This document shows, piece after piece, positions 8,244 to 16,729 of a stretch of 64,000 bases of DNA. Both the position numbers and the translations under genes were made by a program. Within the stretch, counting starts at the first letter, position 1, and every line of letters starts with the position of its first letter. Source of the DNA: Clostridia bacterium (GTDB taxonomy: Bacteria; Bacillota; Clostridia; Christensenellales; SZUA-584); the NCBI GenBank assembly GCA_003249555.1, contig QKIQ01000067.1:50665-114664 (forward strand). Direction: 5' to 3'. A model generated the notes under the pieces. It had not been told where the DNA came from. It was given only the letters and a program-made list of their open reading frames with translations, and searched no databases.

Positions 8244-9179
8244 TTATATTGAGACCGACTTATCTTCAGGTTGATTAACAACGGCTTCGTCCGGCTGATG
8301 CGGGTTTACATGCACCATGCAGTGCTTCACAGCGGGGAACGCTGCTTCAATCGCGTCGTGAACCCGCTGCGCGATGCCGTGTGACTGCTTGAGCGGCACG
8401 GCGCCGTCTGCGCATATCTCGATATCCACATAGATGCGGTTGCCAAAAAGCCGTGTCTGTATCCCGTCAATGCCAAGTACGCCTTCCTGTGAGAGACTCA
8501 CTCGCTTGATTTCATCCACAACGCCGCTTTCGCACGCCTCATCCGTCATTTTACGCATGGCGTCTTTGAATATGTCATATGCGGCCTTGATGATAAACAG
8601 GCAGATGACGACACTCGCGATGGGGTCGAGCACGGGCAGACCCATCCTGGCGCCGAGTATGCCGATGAAGCTGCCCACAGAAGAAAGCGCGTCGGAACGG
8701 TGATGCCACGCGTCTGCCATCAGAGCACCCGAGTCGATTTTTTTCGCGGCCGTGCGCGTATACCAGAACATCGCTTCCTTCACGGCTATCGACACAACTG
8801 CCGCGACGAGCGCAAGCGTGCCCGGAATAAGCGGCTTAGCGTCGGTGCCGTCGATGATTTTTGATACACCGCTATACCCGATGCCGATGCCTGTTAACGC
8901 AAGCATCACGGCGAGCAGAACAGCGGCCACGCATTCGATACGTTCGTGTCCGTACTGGTGCTTGGCGTCAGATTCCTTACCAGAAAGCTTCACGCCGACA
9001 ATGACGATAAATGTGCTGAAAACGTCGGAAAGAGAATGAACCGCGTCGGATATCATCGCGCCCGAATTTGCGATTATTCCAGCGAAAAGCTTGAAGGCGC
9101 TGAGCAAAACGTTGACGGCAATACTTACCGCTGAAACACGCATTGCAAGCTGCAAGCCGGTTTTTTTTTGATGCTCCAT
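8244..9179 (-). CDS. Cation diffusion facilitator (CDF) transporter, HxxxD type
   Basis: This protein of about 311 residues exports divalent metal ions by proton antiport. Six membrane helices are visible, followed by a cytoplasmic C-terminal domain (about 205-300) with the HVNPHQPDE end. The metal site uses AVHSLSD in helix 2 and WHHRSD in helix 5, an HxxxD/HxxxD set typical of Zn/Co/Ni-type CDFs. I start at ATG 9179, because GGAGGT lies 7 nt before it; a GTG 15 bp upstream overlaps that ribosome site. A structured leader upstream may be a NiCo riboswitch, which would fit Ni/Co export. Confidence 0.9.
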   Translation of the reverse strand: MEHQKKTGLQLAMRVSAVSIAVNVLLSAFKLFAGIIANSGAMISDAVHSLSDVFSTFIVIVGVKLSGKESDAKHQYGHERIECVAAVLLAVMLALTGIGIGYSGVSKIIDGTDAKPLIPGTLALVAAVVSIAVKEAMFWYTRTAAKKIDSGALMADAWHHRSDALSSVGSFIGILGARMGLPVLDPIASVVICLFIIKAAYDIFKDAMRKMTDEACESGVVDEIKRVSLSQEGVLGIDGIQTRLFGNRIYVDIEICADGAVPLKQSHGIAQRVHDAIEAAFPAVKHCMVHVNPHQPDEAVVNQPEDKSVSI

Positions 9180-9244
9180 AAAAGTTACCTCCACAGATTT
9201 TGTAAGATAGCTCTATGGCACTTTTGTCAACGCTGTATGCTCCC

Positions 9245-9460
9245 GGGCAATACCGTAAATAAAAAAAGTACCCGTGGACCACATACACTGTCCCACAGAT
9301 ACGATTTGCAACGTGATCTGCTGCCGCAAGATGGCGGCCCGGCCCCACGAACCATACGGTTCATCGCCTGCTCAGTTTGTACTGTTGAACGCCCATTCAT
9401 TTTTTATGTCCCTGTGACGCTTGCGTCGGCAGGGCGGTTTGAATGTCTGCAGTGCAAAGA
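9245..9460 (-). promoter_or_regulatory. Candidate NiCo (czcD-type) riboswitch leader of the CDF gene
   Basis: The 340-bp gap upstream of the CDF gene is structured on the minus strand. It carries two GGGACA segments, two GCAG segments (GAGCAGGC and GGCAGCAG), and a GC-rich hairpin (GGGCCGCCATCTTGCGGC region). It then ends in a hairpin (GTGGGACA / TGTGGTCCAC) with GGGTAC and a run of seven T (about 9264-9300). Repeated ACAG/GCAG junction motifs, a terminal terminator and a CDF target are the hallmarks of the NiCo class. I could not align it to a covariance model, so the class is tentative. Confidence 0.42.
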
Positions 9461-9521
9461 GATACTTCATATGGTATATTATGCAAGGCATTTTGTCAAG
9501 GTGACAAGATTGCTGAATATT

Positions 9522-10058
9522 TTATTCTTCAATCAAGCTGAGCTTGTTATCGTCCAGCGTGTAATAAAGAGGGACTACGGTGACGCCTTTGTATTTATCG
9601 GCAAGGCGTTTGCTTTCCGCAAGCACGAATTCTGTTTCGTTGTCAATTTCATATATAGGTGCGTAGTTGAAGAAATGGTCTTTGGCTTTTTCCTCGTCCC
9701 AGTTTTCAAGGCGGTCGAGGCCTTTAACAAACAGCTGCATTTTAGACGCGAGATTCACCATGCCGCAATTGTCATGCGCGATCAGCACAATATAATCCAC
9801 TTTGCCCACGGCGATGGCGTATGAGACTTTAAATTCGCTATAGCGAAGGTTTGCGCCGCCTGTGCGGATGATATAGGCGAAGTTTTCGGGTATTTTGAGC
9901 TGCTTGCGGTTATCCATGCACATACCGATCAGCAGCTGCGCGGATGTGTATTCCTTGTGAGGCGCGGCGAAGTTCTGAAAAAGTATCAGCGCCTCTACGG
10001 GTGTGCTCTTGAGCTTTGAGGGGATGTCATCCTGTTGTGCAATTTTTTTGATGTTCAT
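9522..10058 (-). CDS. Beta-carbonic anhydrase-like protein
   Basis: This protein of about 178 residues matches the beta-carbonic anhydrase fold, which hydrates CO2 to bicarbonate with a zinc ion. The zinc and catalytic dyad residues are in CMDNR (CxDxR, near residue 48). RTGGAN is near 67, and HDNCGM (HxxC) near 95. The C-terminal part is shorter and less conserved than in classical enzymes, as in the carbonic-anhydrase-like branch of anaerobes, so activity is not certain. The ATG at 10058 is used, with AAAGGAG 10 nt upstream. Gene is alone; the upstream gene on the same strand is 93 bp away. Confidence 0.85.
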   Translation of the reverse strand: MNIKKIAQQDDIPSKLKSTPVEALILFQNFAAPHKEYTSAQLLIGMCMDNRKQLKIPENFAYIIRTGGANLRYSEFKVSYAIAVGKVDYIVLIAHDNCGMVNLASKMQLFVKGLDRLENWDEEKAKDHFFNYAPIYEIDNETEFVLAESKRLADKYKGVTVVPLYYTLDDNKLSLIEE

Positions 10059-10105
10059 CAATTACATCTCCTTTCGGATTGTGACATTATGAATAACGTA
10101 TAGGT

Positions 10106-10132
10106 GATTGGTGCTGAGTGCAAGCGCCAATC
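10106..10132 (-). terminator. Possible terminator after the glycosidase/small membrane protein pair
   Basis: Inverted repeat GATTGG / CCAATC with an inner GC pair lies 18 bp after the small membrane protein gene. There is no clear T-run, so function as a terminator is uncertain. Confidence 0.35.
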
Positions 10133-10150
10133 ATCGACATATTTGTGTGA

Positions 10151-10363
10151 TTACTTGGGTGAGCGGTCTTTTGCTATCGCCCTGACGGAGCTGGCAATGG
10201 ATGTGACACAGAGTATCCAGAGCAAAACAGTGGATATATCGTTGCTCACAAACTTCATTGTGGGGTTATATTCGTCCAAAATCATAAAAACAATAAATAT
10301 TACCGAGAATATCATGGGCACATGAGGGAGTATCCTCAGTAACGCATTCAGAAAAGCTTTCAT
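10151..10363 (-). CDS. Small two-helix membrane protein paired with phosphodiester glycosidase
   Basis: This 70-residue protein has two predicted membrane segments (about 11-29 and 44-62) and a short basic tail. I do not recognise a named family. The same type of protein is encoded at 27980-28168 after a paralogous glycosidase gene. The two share LPHxxxIxSVxxxxFxxxDxxNPxMxFV with only conservative changes. Its ATG overlaps the glycosidase stop codon by 4 bp (ATGA), so the two products are probably made together. A role as membrane partner or chaperone of the glycosidase is inference only. Confidence 0.75.
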   Translation of the reverse strand: MKAFLNALLRILPHVPMIFSVIFIVFMILDEYNPTMKFVSNDISTVLLWILCVTSIASSVRAIAKDRSPK

Positions 10364-11406
10364 GCTCCAACCTCCTTTATAAGCACAATATCACTGACGC
10401 CGCGTCCGCCTTCAAAGGGTATGTTCACCATTTCATCGTTGTACGTCATCACTGCGGATTTTCCTCCGTCGAAATTGTAAGCGGCGACACAACCCAGGTC
10501 TATAAATATCTGGGAAAACTCCTCAAGTGTGACGCCGCGTGAATAGCCTTTGTCTCGTCCGTCCACCACCACAAAACAGTAATGCCCCGGTTCAATGCAG
10601 CCAAAGCCGCTTCTTGGGTTCAGATCCTTTATTGATGCTTTTGCGTTGTATTCAGACGGGAGGTTTCCGTTTGCGTCGAGCAGTGCGGGCCCAAACGTCC
10701 AGCCCTGATAAGCGCCTTTGGCGACGGTGTTATCAAGGTTAAACGCATCGGGTGAAAACGTCTCAACGGTGCCGTCGTAATACAGCACGCAGATATCAAG
10801 GTTGGTCTCGTCTGCGCGGTACACCACGCCGTTTCTGATGACCACGCCTTCATCCTGATAGCCGTAAAAGTCTCCCGTCATCCCCAACAACGCACCGGAT
10901 GCTATGTCCTGATCGAGCACGTCCTCTCTGAAGCCTTTTCCGTACGTGTTTCCCGCAAGATATGTCTGGAAGCATTCGATATCCGCAAGATAGATGTCAG
11001 CAACATAGTAGGTGATGGTATCGCGGTCATCGCCAATCGTCTTTTTTTCTATAGTGAAGGATATATTGGGGCTGCTGTATGATGTATCAGTCGCGACCAC
11101 GGTGTCTGTAAAATGGTCAGCATACATTTGCGCCCATGTAAGAGGAACGTCGGCCACGTCCGTTTCTGTCACGTCATCGGCATCCGCGGCGGCCGGGGTG
11201 CTTTGTGCAATTGACTGTGCATCCGCGGTGTTTGAACTGCTTGGGTTGCTGACAACAATATTCAGCGGTTCCTGTTCGCGCGGCAGTACAAAGTAGTATA
11301 GCATAAAACCGCCGAGAATCATCGCTGTGACCAAAACATCAATAACCACAATCGCCCATATCGGCAGCTTCTTGTTCTTTTTGTATTTGACTTTCGTTTC
11401 TTGCAT
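10360..11406 (-). CDS. Membrane-anchored phosphodiester glycosidase (NAGPA domain)
   Basis: This 348-residue protein has a short basic cytoplasmic N-terminus, one membrane anchor (about 15-41) and a low-complexity Ser/Ala/Thr/Asp linker. An extracellular NAGPA-type domain (about 110-346) follows. Family marks include GNTYGKGFREDVLDQD, MTGDFYGYQDEGVVIRNGV, WTFGPALLDANG, GHYCFVVVDGRDKGYSRG, and the C-terminal YNFDGGKSAVM. The family includes the human uncovering enzyme, which cleaves GlcNAc-1-phosphodiesters. Bacterial members are thought to act on wall glycopolymers or exopolysaccharide. The ribosome site AAAAGGAG precedes the ATG. A paralogue with the same partner gene lies at 26950-27969. 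Confidence 0.88.
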   Translation of the reverse strand: MQETKVKYKKNKKLPIWAIVVIDVLVTAMILGGFMLYYFVLPREQEPLNIVVSNPSSSNTADAQSIAQSTPAAADADDVTETDVADVPLTWAQMYADHFTDTVVATDTSYSSPNISFTIEKKTIGDDRDTITYYVADIYLADIECFQTYLAGNTYGKGFREDVLDQDIASGALLGMTGDFYGYQDEGVVIRNGVVYRADETNLDICVLYYDGTVETFSPDAFNLDNTVAKGAYQGWTFGPALLDANGNLPSEYNAKASIKDLNPRSGFGCIEPGHYCFVVVDGRDKGYSRGVTLEEFSQIFIDLGCVAAYNFDGGKSAVMTYNDEMVNIPFEGGRGVSDIVLIKEVGA

Positions 11407-11765
11407 AGGTAAGGCTCCTTTTCATTGCCCTTCTTATATATGAAAAGACGCAGGGCGTGCCATCTGACATCAGATAATGACTCTTTTTTGTTTTGAGAGT
11501 AAGTATAACACAATTGGTATCACAGCGCACGTAATAACTGCATCTGCAGCAATAATTCAGACTGTATTCAATCGCAAAATGTGCACTGTATTGATGCGGA
11601 TTTTATGGTTATCAGTAAACGCATGATATAGCATCCCTATCAATTATAAAGAGCAAGAGTTAGAGCCGCTTCCGGTTGCCTTTTTTTGCACAGGGCGTTA
11701 TAATTCTAATCGTTGTCACGCTGTTGTGATTCATATTCAATACCGAACAGGTGAAAGGACGGCAC
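11407..11765. other. Divergent intergenic region between glycosidase and glf genes
   Basis: This 359-bp AT-rich stretch lies between divergent genes. It holds a good promoter for glf (listed separately). On the minus side no clear promoter could be chosen. Short frames in it lack ribosome sites and look spurious. No repeat or RNA structure stands out. Confidence 0.5.
11676..11704 (+). promoter_or_regulatory. Sigma-A type promoter of glf
   Basis: TTGCCT (11676-11681), 17-bp spacer, TATAAT (11699-11704). It lies 62 bp before the glf start codon. Confidence 0.7.
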
Positions 11766-12881
11766 ATGAAATACGACTATCTGATCGTGGGCAGCGGTTT
11801 ATTCGGCGCGACGTTTGCCCATGAAGCAAAGAAGAGGCAAAAAAGCTGCCTGGTCATCGAAAAACGAGGTCACATCGGCGGCAATATCTATACAGAAAAG
11901 CTGGACGGAATCAATGTTCATAAGTACGGTGCGCATATATTTCATACAAGCCACAGCGCTGTGTGGGATTACATTCGTCAGTTTGCATCGTTCAACCACT
12001 ATATCAATTCTCCGGTGGCGAATTATAAGGGCGAGCTATACAACCTGCCTTTTAACATGAACACATTTAATAAAATGTGGGGCGTGGTCACGCCGCAGCA
12101 GGCGCGCGAGAAGATCGAGCAGCAGCGCAGTGAGATGGCAGGGGAGCCTGGCAACCTTGAGGAACAGGCCGTTTCGCTGGTGGGCCGAGACATATTCGAA
12201 AAGCTCATCCGCGGCTATACCGAAAAACAATGGGGGCGCAGCTGCAAAGAACTCCCGCCATTTATCATCAAGCGGCTTCCTGTGCGCTATACGTATGATA
12301 ACAATTATTTCAGCGATCCGTACCAGGGTATCCCCGAGGGCGGATATACGCCCATTATAGAAAAGCTGCTGGACGGTGTGAAGGTAGAGCTGGGTGTGGA
12401 TTTTAACGCTGACCGCGAACGCCTCTCTGCCACGGCGAAGCGAATCGTTTATACGGGTCAACTGGATGCCTATTTCGACTTCTGCTACGGCAATCTCGAT
12501 TATCGCGGACTCAAATTCGACACGAAGCGCTTTGAGACGGACAATTATCAGGGTGTGGCGGTCATGAACTATACGGACGGTGAGACGCCGTACACACGTG
12601 TGATTGAGCACAAGCATTTCGAGTTCGGCACACAGAGCGTGTCGCATGTGACGTGGGAATACCCCGAGGAATGGAGCAAAGGCGACGAACCGTATTATAC
12701 TGTTAACGACGAGAAAAACGAAGCGCTAAAGGGTAAATATATGGTACTCTTAAAACACCACAAAAACGTGATATTTGGCGGACGCCTTGCGGAATACCGT
12801 TACTACGATATGGACAAGACGATTGCATCGGCGCTGGACGCGGTCAAACACGAGTTTAACGAGCAGTCAATACTATTTTGA
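11766..12881 (+). CDS. glf: UDP-galactopyranose mutase
   Basis: This 371-residue FAD enzyme interconverts UDP-galactopyranose and UDP-galactofuranose for cell-surface glycans. The N-terminal dinucleotide fold is YDYLIVGSGLFGATFAHEA, and the FAD-binding segment is EKRGHIGGNIYTE. Also present are KYGAHIFHTS, the GYTEKQWG motif, and EYPEEWSKGDEPYYTV, all characteristic of bacterial Glf. The C-terminal GGRLAEYRYYDMDKTIASAL is conserved. The start is ATG 11766, with AAAGGA 6 nt before it; the frame extends 15 bp upstream to a GTG that overlaps this site. It stands alone, and a hairpin follows it. Confidence 0.95.
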   Translation: MKYDYLIVGSGLFGATFAHEAKKRQKSCLVIEKRGHIGGNIYTEKLDGINVHKYGAHIFHTSHSAVWDYIRQFASFNHYINSPVANYKGELYNLPFNMNTFNKMWGVVTPQQAREKIEQQRSEMAGEPGNLEEQAVSLVGRDIFEKLIRGYTEKQWGRSCKELPPFIIKRLPVRYTYDNNYFSDPYQGIPEGGYTPIIEKLLDGVKVELGVDFNADRERLSATAKRIVYTGQLDAYFDFCYGNLDYRGLKFDTKRFETDNYQGVAVMNYTDGETPYTRVIEHKHFEFGTQSVSHVTWEYPEEWSKGDEPYYTVNDEKNEALKGKYMVLLKHHKNVIFGGRLAEYRYYDMDKTIASALDAVKHEFNEQSILF

Positions 12882-12888
12882 CAGTTGG

Positions 12889-12912
12889 GCACCCCGCTAT
12901 TAAACGGGTGCT
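12889..12912 (+). terminator. Hairpin, first copy of a duplicated element
   Basis: GCACCCcgctattaaacGGGTGC forms a 6-bp stem right after glf. The same core (CCCCGCTATTAAACGGG) recurs at 13069-13086. No T-run follows this copy, although one follows the second. Confidence 0.55.
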
Positions 12913-13068
12913 CAGACTATCAAAAAAGCTAAAATATAATTCGTGGGCAAGACGGGCTTTGCCCGCGCAGCCCACACCTTGTGGTTTTTTACTGTTTCAG
13001 AGCGTAGCGAGGAACAAGCAAAACCGGAAAACTGGCGGAAAACCGAAGGTTTTTCGACAAGCTCGGAA

Positions 13069-13093
13069 CCCCGCTATTAAACGGGGTGTTTTT
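13069..13093 (+). terminator. Hairpin with T-run, second copy
   Basis: CCCCGctattaaaCGGGG followed by TGTTTTTAT gives a credible intrinsic terminator, the distal copy of the duplicated hairpin after glf. Confidence 0.6.
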
Positions 13094-13235
13094 ATGCTCA
13101 AAAAAAATTTTTTATTTCCCGTAGCACTTTGCCTCTTTTCAAACGTCTAATATATAAGACGGCATAATAAGTCTAGAATCTTTGTGTTCTTGTCAATCAT
13201 GACCCGTATGGAAATAAAACATTCAGAAAGGGAAA

Positions 13236-13883
13236 ATGATGCGGAATATCGTTGCGGTCATAATGGCTGCCCTTTTGCTTGCTCTTGGCGCGTGTGCGGC
13301 TGATGAGGCAATGCCAGGTATGGCGCTGGCAGGAACCACGCAGCAATCAGCCAATGCAGCTGTGGTAATGTGCGAAGAGGAAATACCGCTGGCCGAGTCA
13401 ATCACCTTTGATGAGAGCAACAACGAGTCGGCGAGTATACCCACGCATGTCGGTGGCGGCATTCAGCTCAAGGTCGACGGAGTGTTGTATGATATCTGCT
13501 ATAGTTATGGCGAATTGGCTTTGGAGAAGGAAGGCCATGTCTATGAACTTTGGGACGCCGGCCTTATCGGTATCGTAGAGACAGCAACCGCAAGTACCTT
13601 TGGTGAGCTTTGCGCTTACTGTGTGACAAAGGACGGGAAAGAATATATCGTAGACGGGTGGACGCGCCGAACGATTTTCGACATACTGACTGCTGTTTAC
13701 GGATCTGCGCCTCTTGGCGGCTTTAAAAGTCTGGGGGAGTGTGTGCGCTTTACGAACATACTGGGCGCGGATTTCGATTTATACTTGGATGACGACATTA
13801 TCTATTCGCCGTATCTGGATGCCAGTTTTGATATATCTGCCTACCATAAAGATTTCGCCAGTATACTGACATCATTAAATTAA
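13236..13883 (+). CDS. Putative lipoprotein of unknown function
   Basis: This 215-residue protein has a signal peptide (about 1-18) that ends in the lipobox LALGAC, so it is probably lipid-anchored outside the membrane. The mature part is acidic. It contains a compact domain (about 75-215) with GGGIQLKVDGVLYDICYSYG and YIVDGWTRRTIFDILTAVYG, but I recognise no family. ATG at 13239 is an equally possible start, with AGAAAGGG just upstream. A terminator follows. It is unrelated by position to its neighbours. Confidence 0.7.
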   Translation: MMRNIVAVIMAALLLALGACAADEAMPGMALAGTTQQSANAAVVMCEEEIPLAESITFDESNNESASIPTHVGGGIQLKVDGVLYDICYSYGELALEKEGHVYELWDAGLIGIVETATASTFGELCAYCVTKDGKEYIVDGWTRRTIFDILTAVYGSAPLGGFKSLGECVRFTNILGADFDLYLDDDIIYSPYLDASFDISAYHKDFASILTSLN

Positions 13884-13919
13884 GAATCAGTTTATTAATC
13901 TTAAATCCCAACCCTATAA

Positions 13920-13956
13920 AGCAGAGCAGACCGGTTTTTGGTCTGTTTTGCTTTTG
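13920..13956 (+). terminator. Terminator after the lipoprotein gene
   Basis: Hairpin AGCAGAGCAGACC / GGTCTGTTTTGCT with a loop of seven bases, followed by TTTTG. Confidence 0.7.
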
Positions 13957-14072
13957 TGGCGTAAAGATGGCTGCGTTTTTTGCCGATATATCTAGTAGAG
14001 CTTAAATTTCGGCAATTCAATATAACAGAGCATGATAAATTGAGAAAAAATTATAATGGGGAGGTAGCGGGG

Positions 14073-15287
14073 ATGTCCGTGGTGTTTGACAACAGAGAAA
14101 AAAATGCTAGGGAAGAGTTGGCTTGTAGAAAAAACGACTACGAAACCTTTAAGGAGCTGCGTTTTAAGGAAGCAAGCAGCAGTATGAAAATTGGTGAGGA
14201 TGCATCCGGTTCAATTCTGAATACAGGGGATTATTGCGTCTTTGCAGAAAACGAGTATAATTTTACCACGTTTAACGCCATATGTTTTGGAAACGATGAC
14301 GCAGAAGATGAGTGGGAGTTTTACAAAGTGGAAAACATCAAGTTCTATTTTTGTATGTTTGATAATTGCAGCTTCAGCAATATCAAGTTTGTGAACTGCG
14401 TTTTTATCGGATGCACGTTTTCTCAATGCTTTACACTCAATTACGGGATGATTTTTGAACAATGCAACTTCTCAAAAAATGATGCAGACAGAAACTCGGT
14501 TGACGATATGTTTTCATATTTTCGATTTTGCGAGTTAACGGTGAAATTTATTAAATGCGATATGACGCAAAATATATTCTCGAAGACGAATTTTTACTTT
14601 TCAAGCCTTTCCGAGAACAAGCTTTATGATATCATAATGGTAGATTGCGGATTCGATATTTGCACACTAAAGGATTGTGATTTGAGAAATGCAAGAATTA
14701 TCAATACTAAATTTATAAGATTCTCTTTTGAAGACGAGGAAAAAGGCACCAAGGTGAACAGCGGCACCTTTTTTGGAGAGATCAATTTTAATAAAAAAGA
14801 TGCGCGTGAGCTTGCGAGCGCAGTCGATATGTATTTTGCGCTGAAAGATCTGTTTATGGATAACAAAATATCCGATCTTTATGGAGAATACTTTTATCTG
14901 TATAAAAAAACAGAAATGAAAACTTTAAAAGGCCTATCAAAAATAATGTCCGGCGTGTCTTTTATCATTTGCGGCTATGGGGAACGGCCTTTTCATAGCC
15001 TTATTGTGTCGTTAGCCATGGTTTTTGCCTGCGGCAATCTATATTATTTGTTTGGACTAAAAACACAGACAGATATTATTGTCTATAACGCTTCAAATCA
15101 ATTAAATGTCTTGCTTGATGATATATATCAATGCTATCATTTTAGTCTGGTGACTTTTTCTACAGTAGGTTACGGTAACGTGATTCCCGTCGGTGCTAGT
15201 ATAGTGGTAAATGAAGTTGAGATGATATGTGCCATTATTCTGGTGGGTATTTGGGTGTCTACGCTGGTTAGAAAAATGGTCAGATAA
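14073..15287 (+). CDS. Pentapeptide-repeat protein with C-terminal K+ channel pore
   Basis: This protein of about 404 residues couples two parts. The N-terminal ~250 residues form a Phe/Cys/Asn-rich right-handed beta-helix of pentapeptide-like repeats (FDNCSFSNIKFVNCVFIGC and similar, about 95-230). The C-terminal ~90 residues contain two membrane helices around the selectivity filter TVGYGNVIP (near 363), as in two-TM (Ion_trans_2) potassium channels. Start ATG 14073 is chosen because GGGGAGG lies 8 nt upstream; a TTG 93 bp upstream has none. The gene is followed after 27 bp by a CheY-like receiver, suggesting a signalling pair. The gating cue is unknown. Confidence 0.82.
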   Translation: MSVVFDNREKNAREELACRKNDYETFKELRFKEASSSMKIGEDASGSILNTGDYCVFAENEYNFTTFNAICFGNDDAEDEWEFYKVENIKFYFCMFDNCSFSNIKFVNCVFIGCTFSQCFTLNYGMIFEQCNFSKNDADRNSVDDMFSYFRFCELTVKFIKCDMTQNIFSKTNFYFSSLSENKLYDIIMVDCGFDICTLKDCDLRNARIINTKFIRFSFEDEEKGTKVNSGTFFGEINFNKKDARELASAVDMYFALKDLFMDNKISDLYGEYFYLYKKTEMKTLKGLSKIMSGVSFIICGYGERPFHSLIVSLAMVFACGNLYYLFGLKTQTDIIVYNASNQLNVLLDDIYQCYHFSLVTFSTVGYGNVIPVGASIVVNEVEMICAIILVGIWVSTLVRKMVR

Positions 15288-15314
15288 ATATGCATTAAGG
15301 AGAGGGGTTGCAGG

Positions 15315-15692
15315 ATGCCGGGGAAGATTTTGATAGTTGACGACTCATTATTGATCAGAAAAGTGACGACTCAGATTTACTCAAAGCAGGGATACGTAAC
15401 AGTTGAAGCAACAGATGGGCGAGAAGCGCTGAAGATTCTCGATGAATCATTTAAGGATATTATGCTTATTATTACCGACTGGAACATGCCGAATATGAAC
15501 GGTTACGAGCTGCTTGTGCAAATCAAGAAAAACAAGAAGCTGTGTCATATTCCGATCATCGTTGCGACAACAGAGACGGAGAAAGGAAGCATTAACAAGG
15601 CCTTAAAAGCCGGGGCTGCAGACTATATAATAAAGCCCTTCAGTGCGCATGAACTGCTAAAAACCACCGCGAACTATATTATCACACAATAA
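15315..15692 (+). CDS. Single-domain response regulator (CheY-like)
   Basis: This 125-residue receiver domain has no output domain. The acidic pocket is ILIVDDS (D9, D10), the phosphoryl acceptor is in IITDWNMPNMNG (about D54), and the switch Thr is in IIVATTE. The conserved lysine is in YIIKPF (about K107). It resembles CheY-type receivers with the PFSAHEL end. The ribosome site AAGGAGAGG is upstream of the ATG. It is probably co-transcribed with the pentapeptide-repeat channel gene. No kinase lies nearby, so the input is unknown. Confidence 0.9.
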   Translation: MPGKILIVDDSLLIRKVTTQIYSKQGYVTVEATDGREALKILDESFKDIMLIITDWNMPNMNGYELLVQIKKNKKLCHIPIIVATTETEKGSINKALKAGAADYIIKPFSAHELLKTTANYIITQ

Positions 15693-15826
15693 TCAAAGTA
15701 TCATGGCTGGGGTGTAGAGAACACCGCGGCTGATTCACTGTTCATACTGTAATGATAAAAAAATAAAATATCACGGTTTTTCAGTCACTAACGCCAAAAA
15801 GGCAGTTCGAAAACAGTTGGGTTTAT

Positions 15827-16729
15827 CTATCCCTCCATCGGCTTGATAACGGGAGAGGGCTGTGCGTTGAACACGGTGGAATAAGGCGGAGCGGAATGCG
15901 TGAGCCAAACGTTGCCGCCAATGACCGAATCGTGACCAATCCGCGTGTCGCCGCCGAGTATTGTGGCACCCGCATAAATCACCACGTTGTCCTCGATATC
16001 CGGGTGACGTTTGATGCCCTTGATGGGGTTGCCGTTCTCATCGAGCGGAAAGCTTTTCGCGCCGAGCGTCACGCCCTGATACAGTTTAACGTTGTTGCCG
16101 ATGGTGCACGTTTCGCCGATAACGACACCCGTGCCGTGGTCAATGAAAAAGCGGCGGCCTATGGTCGCGCCCGGATGAATGTCGATGCCTGTATTGCGGT
16201 GCGCGTATTCGGTCATAATGCGCGGTAGTATGGGTACGCCGCATGTGTAGATGTGATGCGCGATACGGAAAATGCTCATGGCCTCCAGTGACGGATAGCT
16301 CAGCATGATCTCTTCGCTGGATTTGGCGGCAGGGTCGCCTTCGAATGCGGCCTCGATGTCGTCACCAAGCAGGCTGCGGATGGCGGGCAGTCCTTCGAGA
16401 ATACGGATGGTGAGACGCTCTGCGCGGCAGAGACAATCGGCATCGTTTTCGTCTTCGCAGGTGTGCCTTAATACACCGTGTATAAGGTCGCAAAGCTGCA
16501 TCGCCGTGCTGCAAAGCTGTGTAGCCATCACGGCATTCAGACGTGTGCGGTTGACAGGCTGGCGCTCAAATATGCCCGGCAGTATTAAAGACCGAAGGCT
16601 CTTTAATATATCGATGACCTGCGTACGCGTCGCGAAGCCCAGCACATCATTGTGGTGCAAGTTGTCTTCGTTAAGCTGCGTAAGCTGTGCCGCGACGGTG
16701 TTGCCTGCAAGCCATTCATTGAGTGTCAT
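15827..16729 (-). CDS. cysE: Serine O-acetyltransferase
   Basis: This protein of about 300 residues makes O-acetylserine from serine and acetyl-CoA, the first step of cysteine synthesis. The N-terminal helical part (1-165) leads into a left-handed beta-helix of hexapeptide repeats. Typical CysE motifs are [30 protein letters not shown] and [11 protein letters not shown]. The length resembles the EpsC/long SAT group of anaerobes. The start is ATG 16729, with AAGGGGG upstream; further upstream the frame runs antiparallel to no real sequence feature. It overlaps the Rrf2 regulator gene by 14 bp, so the two are one operon. Confidence 0.93.
   Translation of the reverse strand: MTLNEWLAGNTVAAQLTQLNEDNLHHNDVLGFATRTQVIDILKSLRSLILPGIFERQPVNRTRLNAVMATQLCSTAMQLCDLIHGVLRHTCEDENDADCLCRAERLTIRILEGLPAIRSLLGDDIEAAFEGDPAAKSSEEIMLSYPSLEAMSIFRIAHHIYTCGVPILPRIMTEYAHRNTGIDIHPGATIGRRFFIDHGTGVVIGETCTIGNNVKLYQGVTLGAKSFPLDENGNPIKGIKRHPDIEDNVVIYAGATILGGDTRIGHDSVIGGNVWLTHSAPPYSTVFNAQPSPVIKPMEG

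Larger units (their letters stand above)
12889..13095. repeat. Non-coding insert flanked by direct copies of a terminator hairpin
   Basis: Two near-identical copies of a 17-bp core (CCCCGCTATTAAACGGG) stand about 178 bp apart. Between them is a hairpin-rich segment that includes GTGGGC...GGGCTTTGCCC...GCCCAC and repeated AAAACCGGAAAA-like motifs. The 90-residue frame that crosses it has no ribosome site, and its composition is unlike a protein. It looks like a small mobile or repeated intergenic element inserted at a terminator, or a tandem duplication of the terminator. The rest of this 354-bp gap up to 13235 holds only an AT-rich leader. Confidence 0.45.

Noticed and set aside
12878..13150. 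90-residue frame after glf
   Set aside because: It starts inside the glf end, crosses two hairpins and has no ribosome site; better explained as a non-coding repeat.
15693..15826. Weak hairpin after the CheY-like gene considered as a terminator
   Set aside because: The arms pair poorly and no T-run follows.
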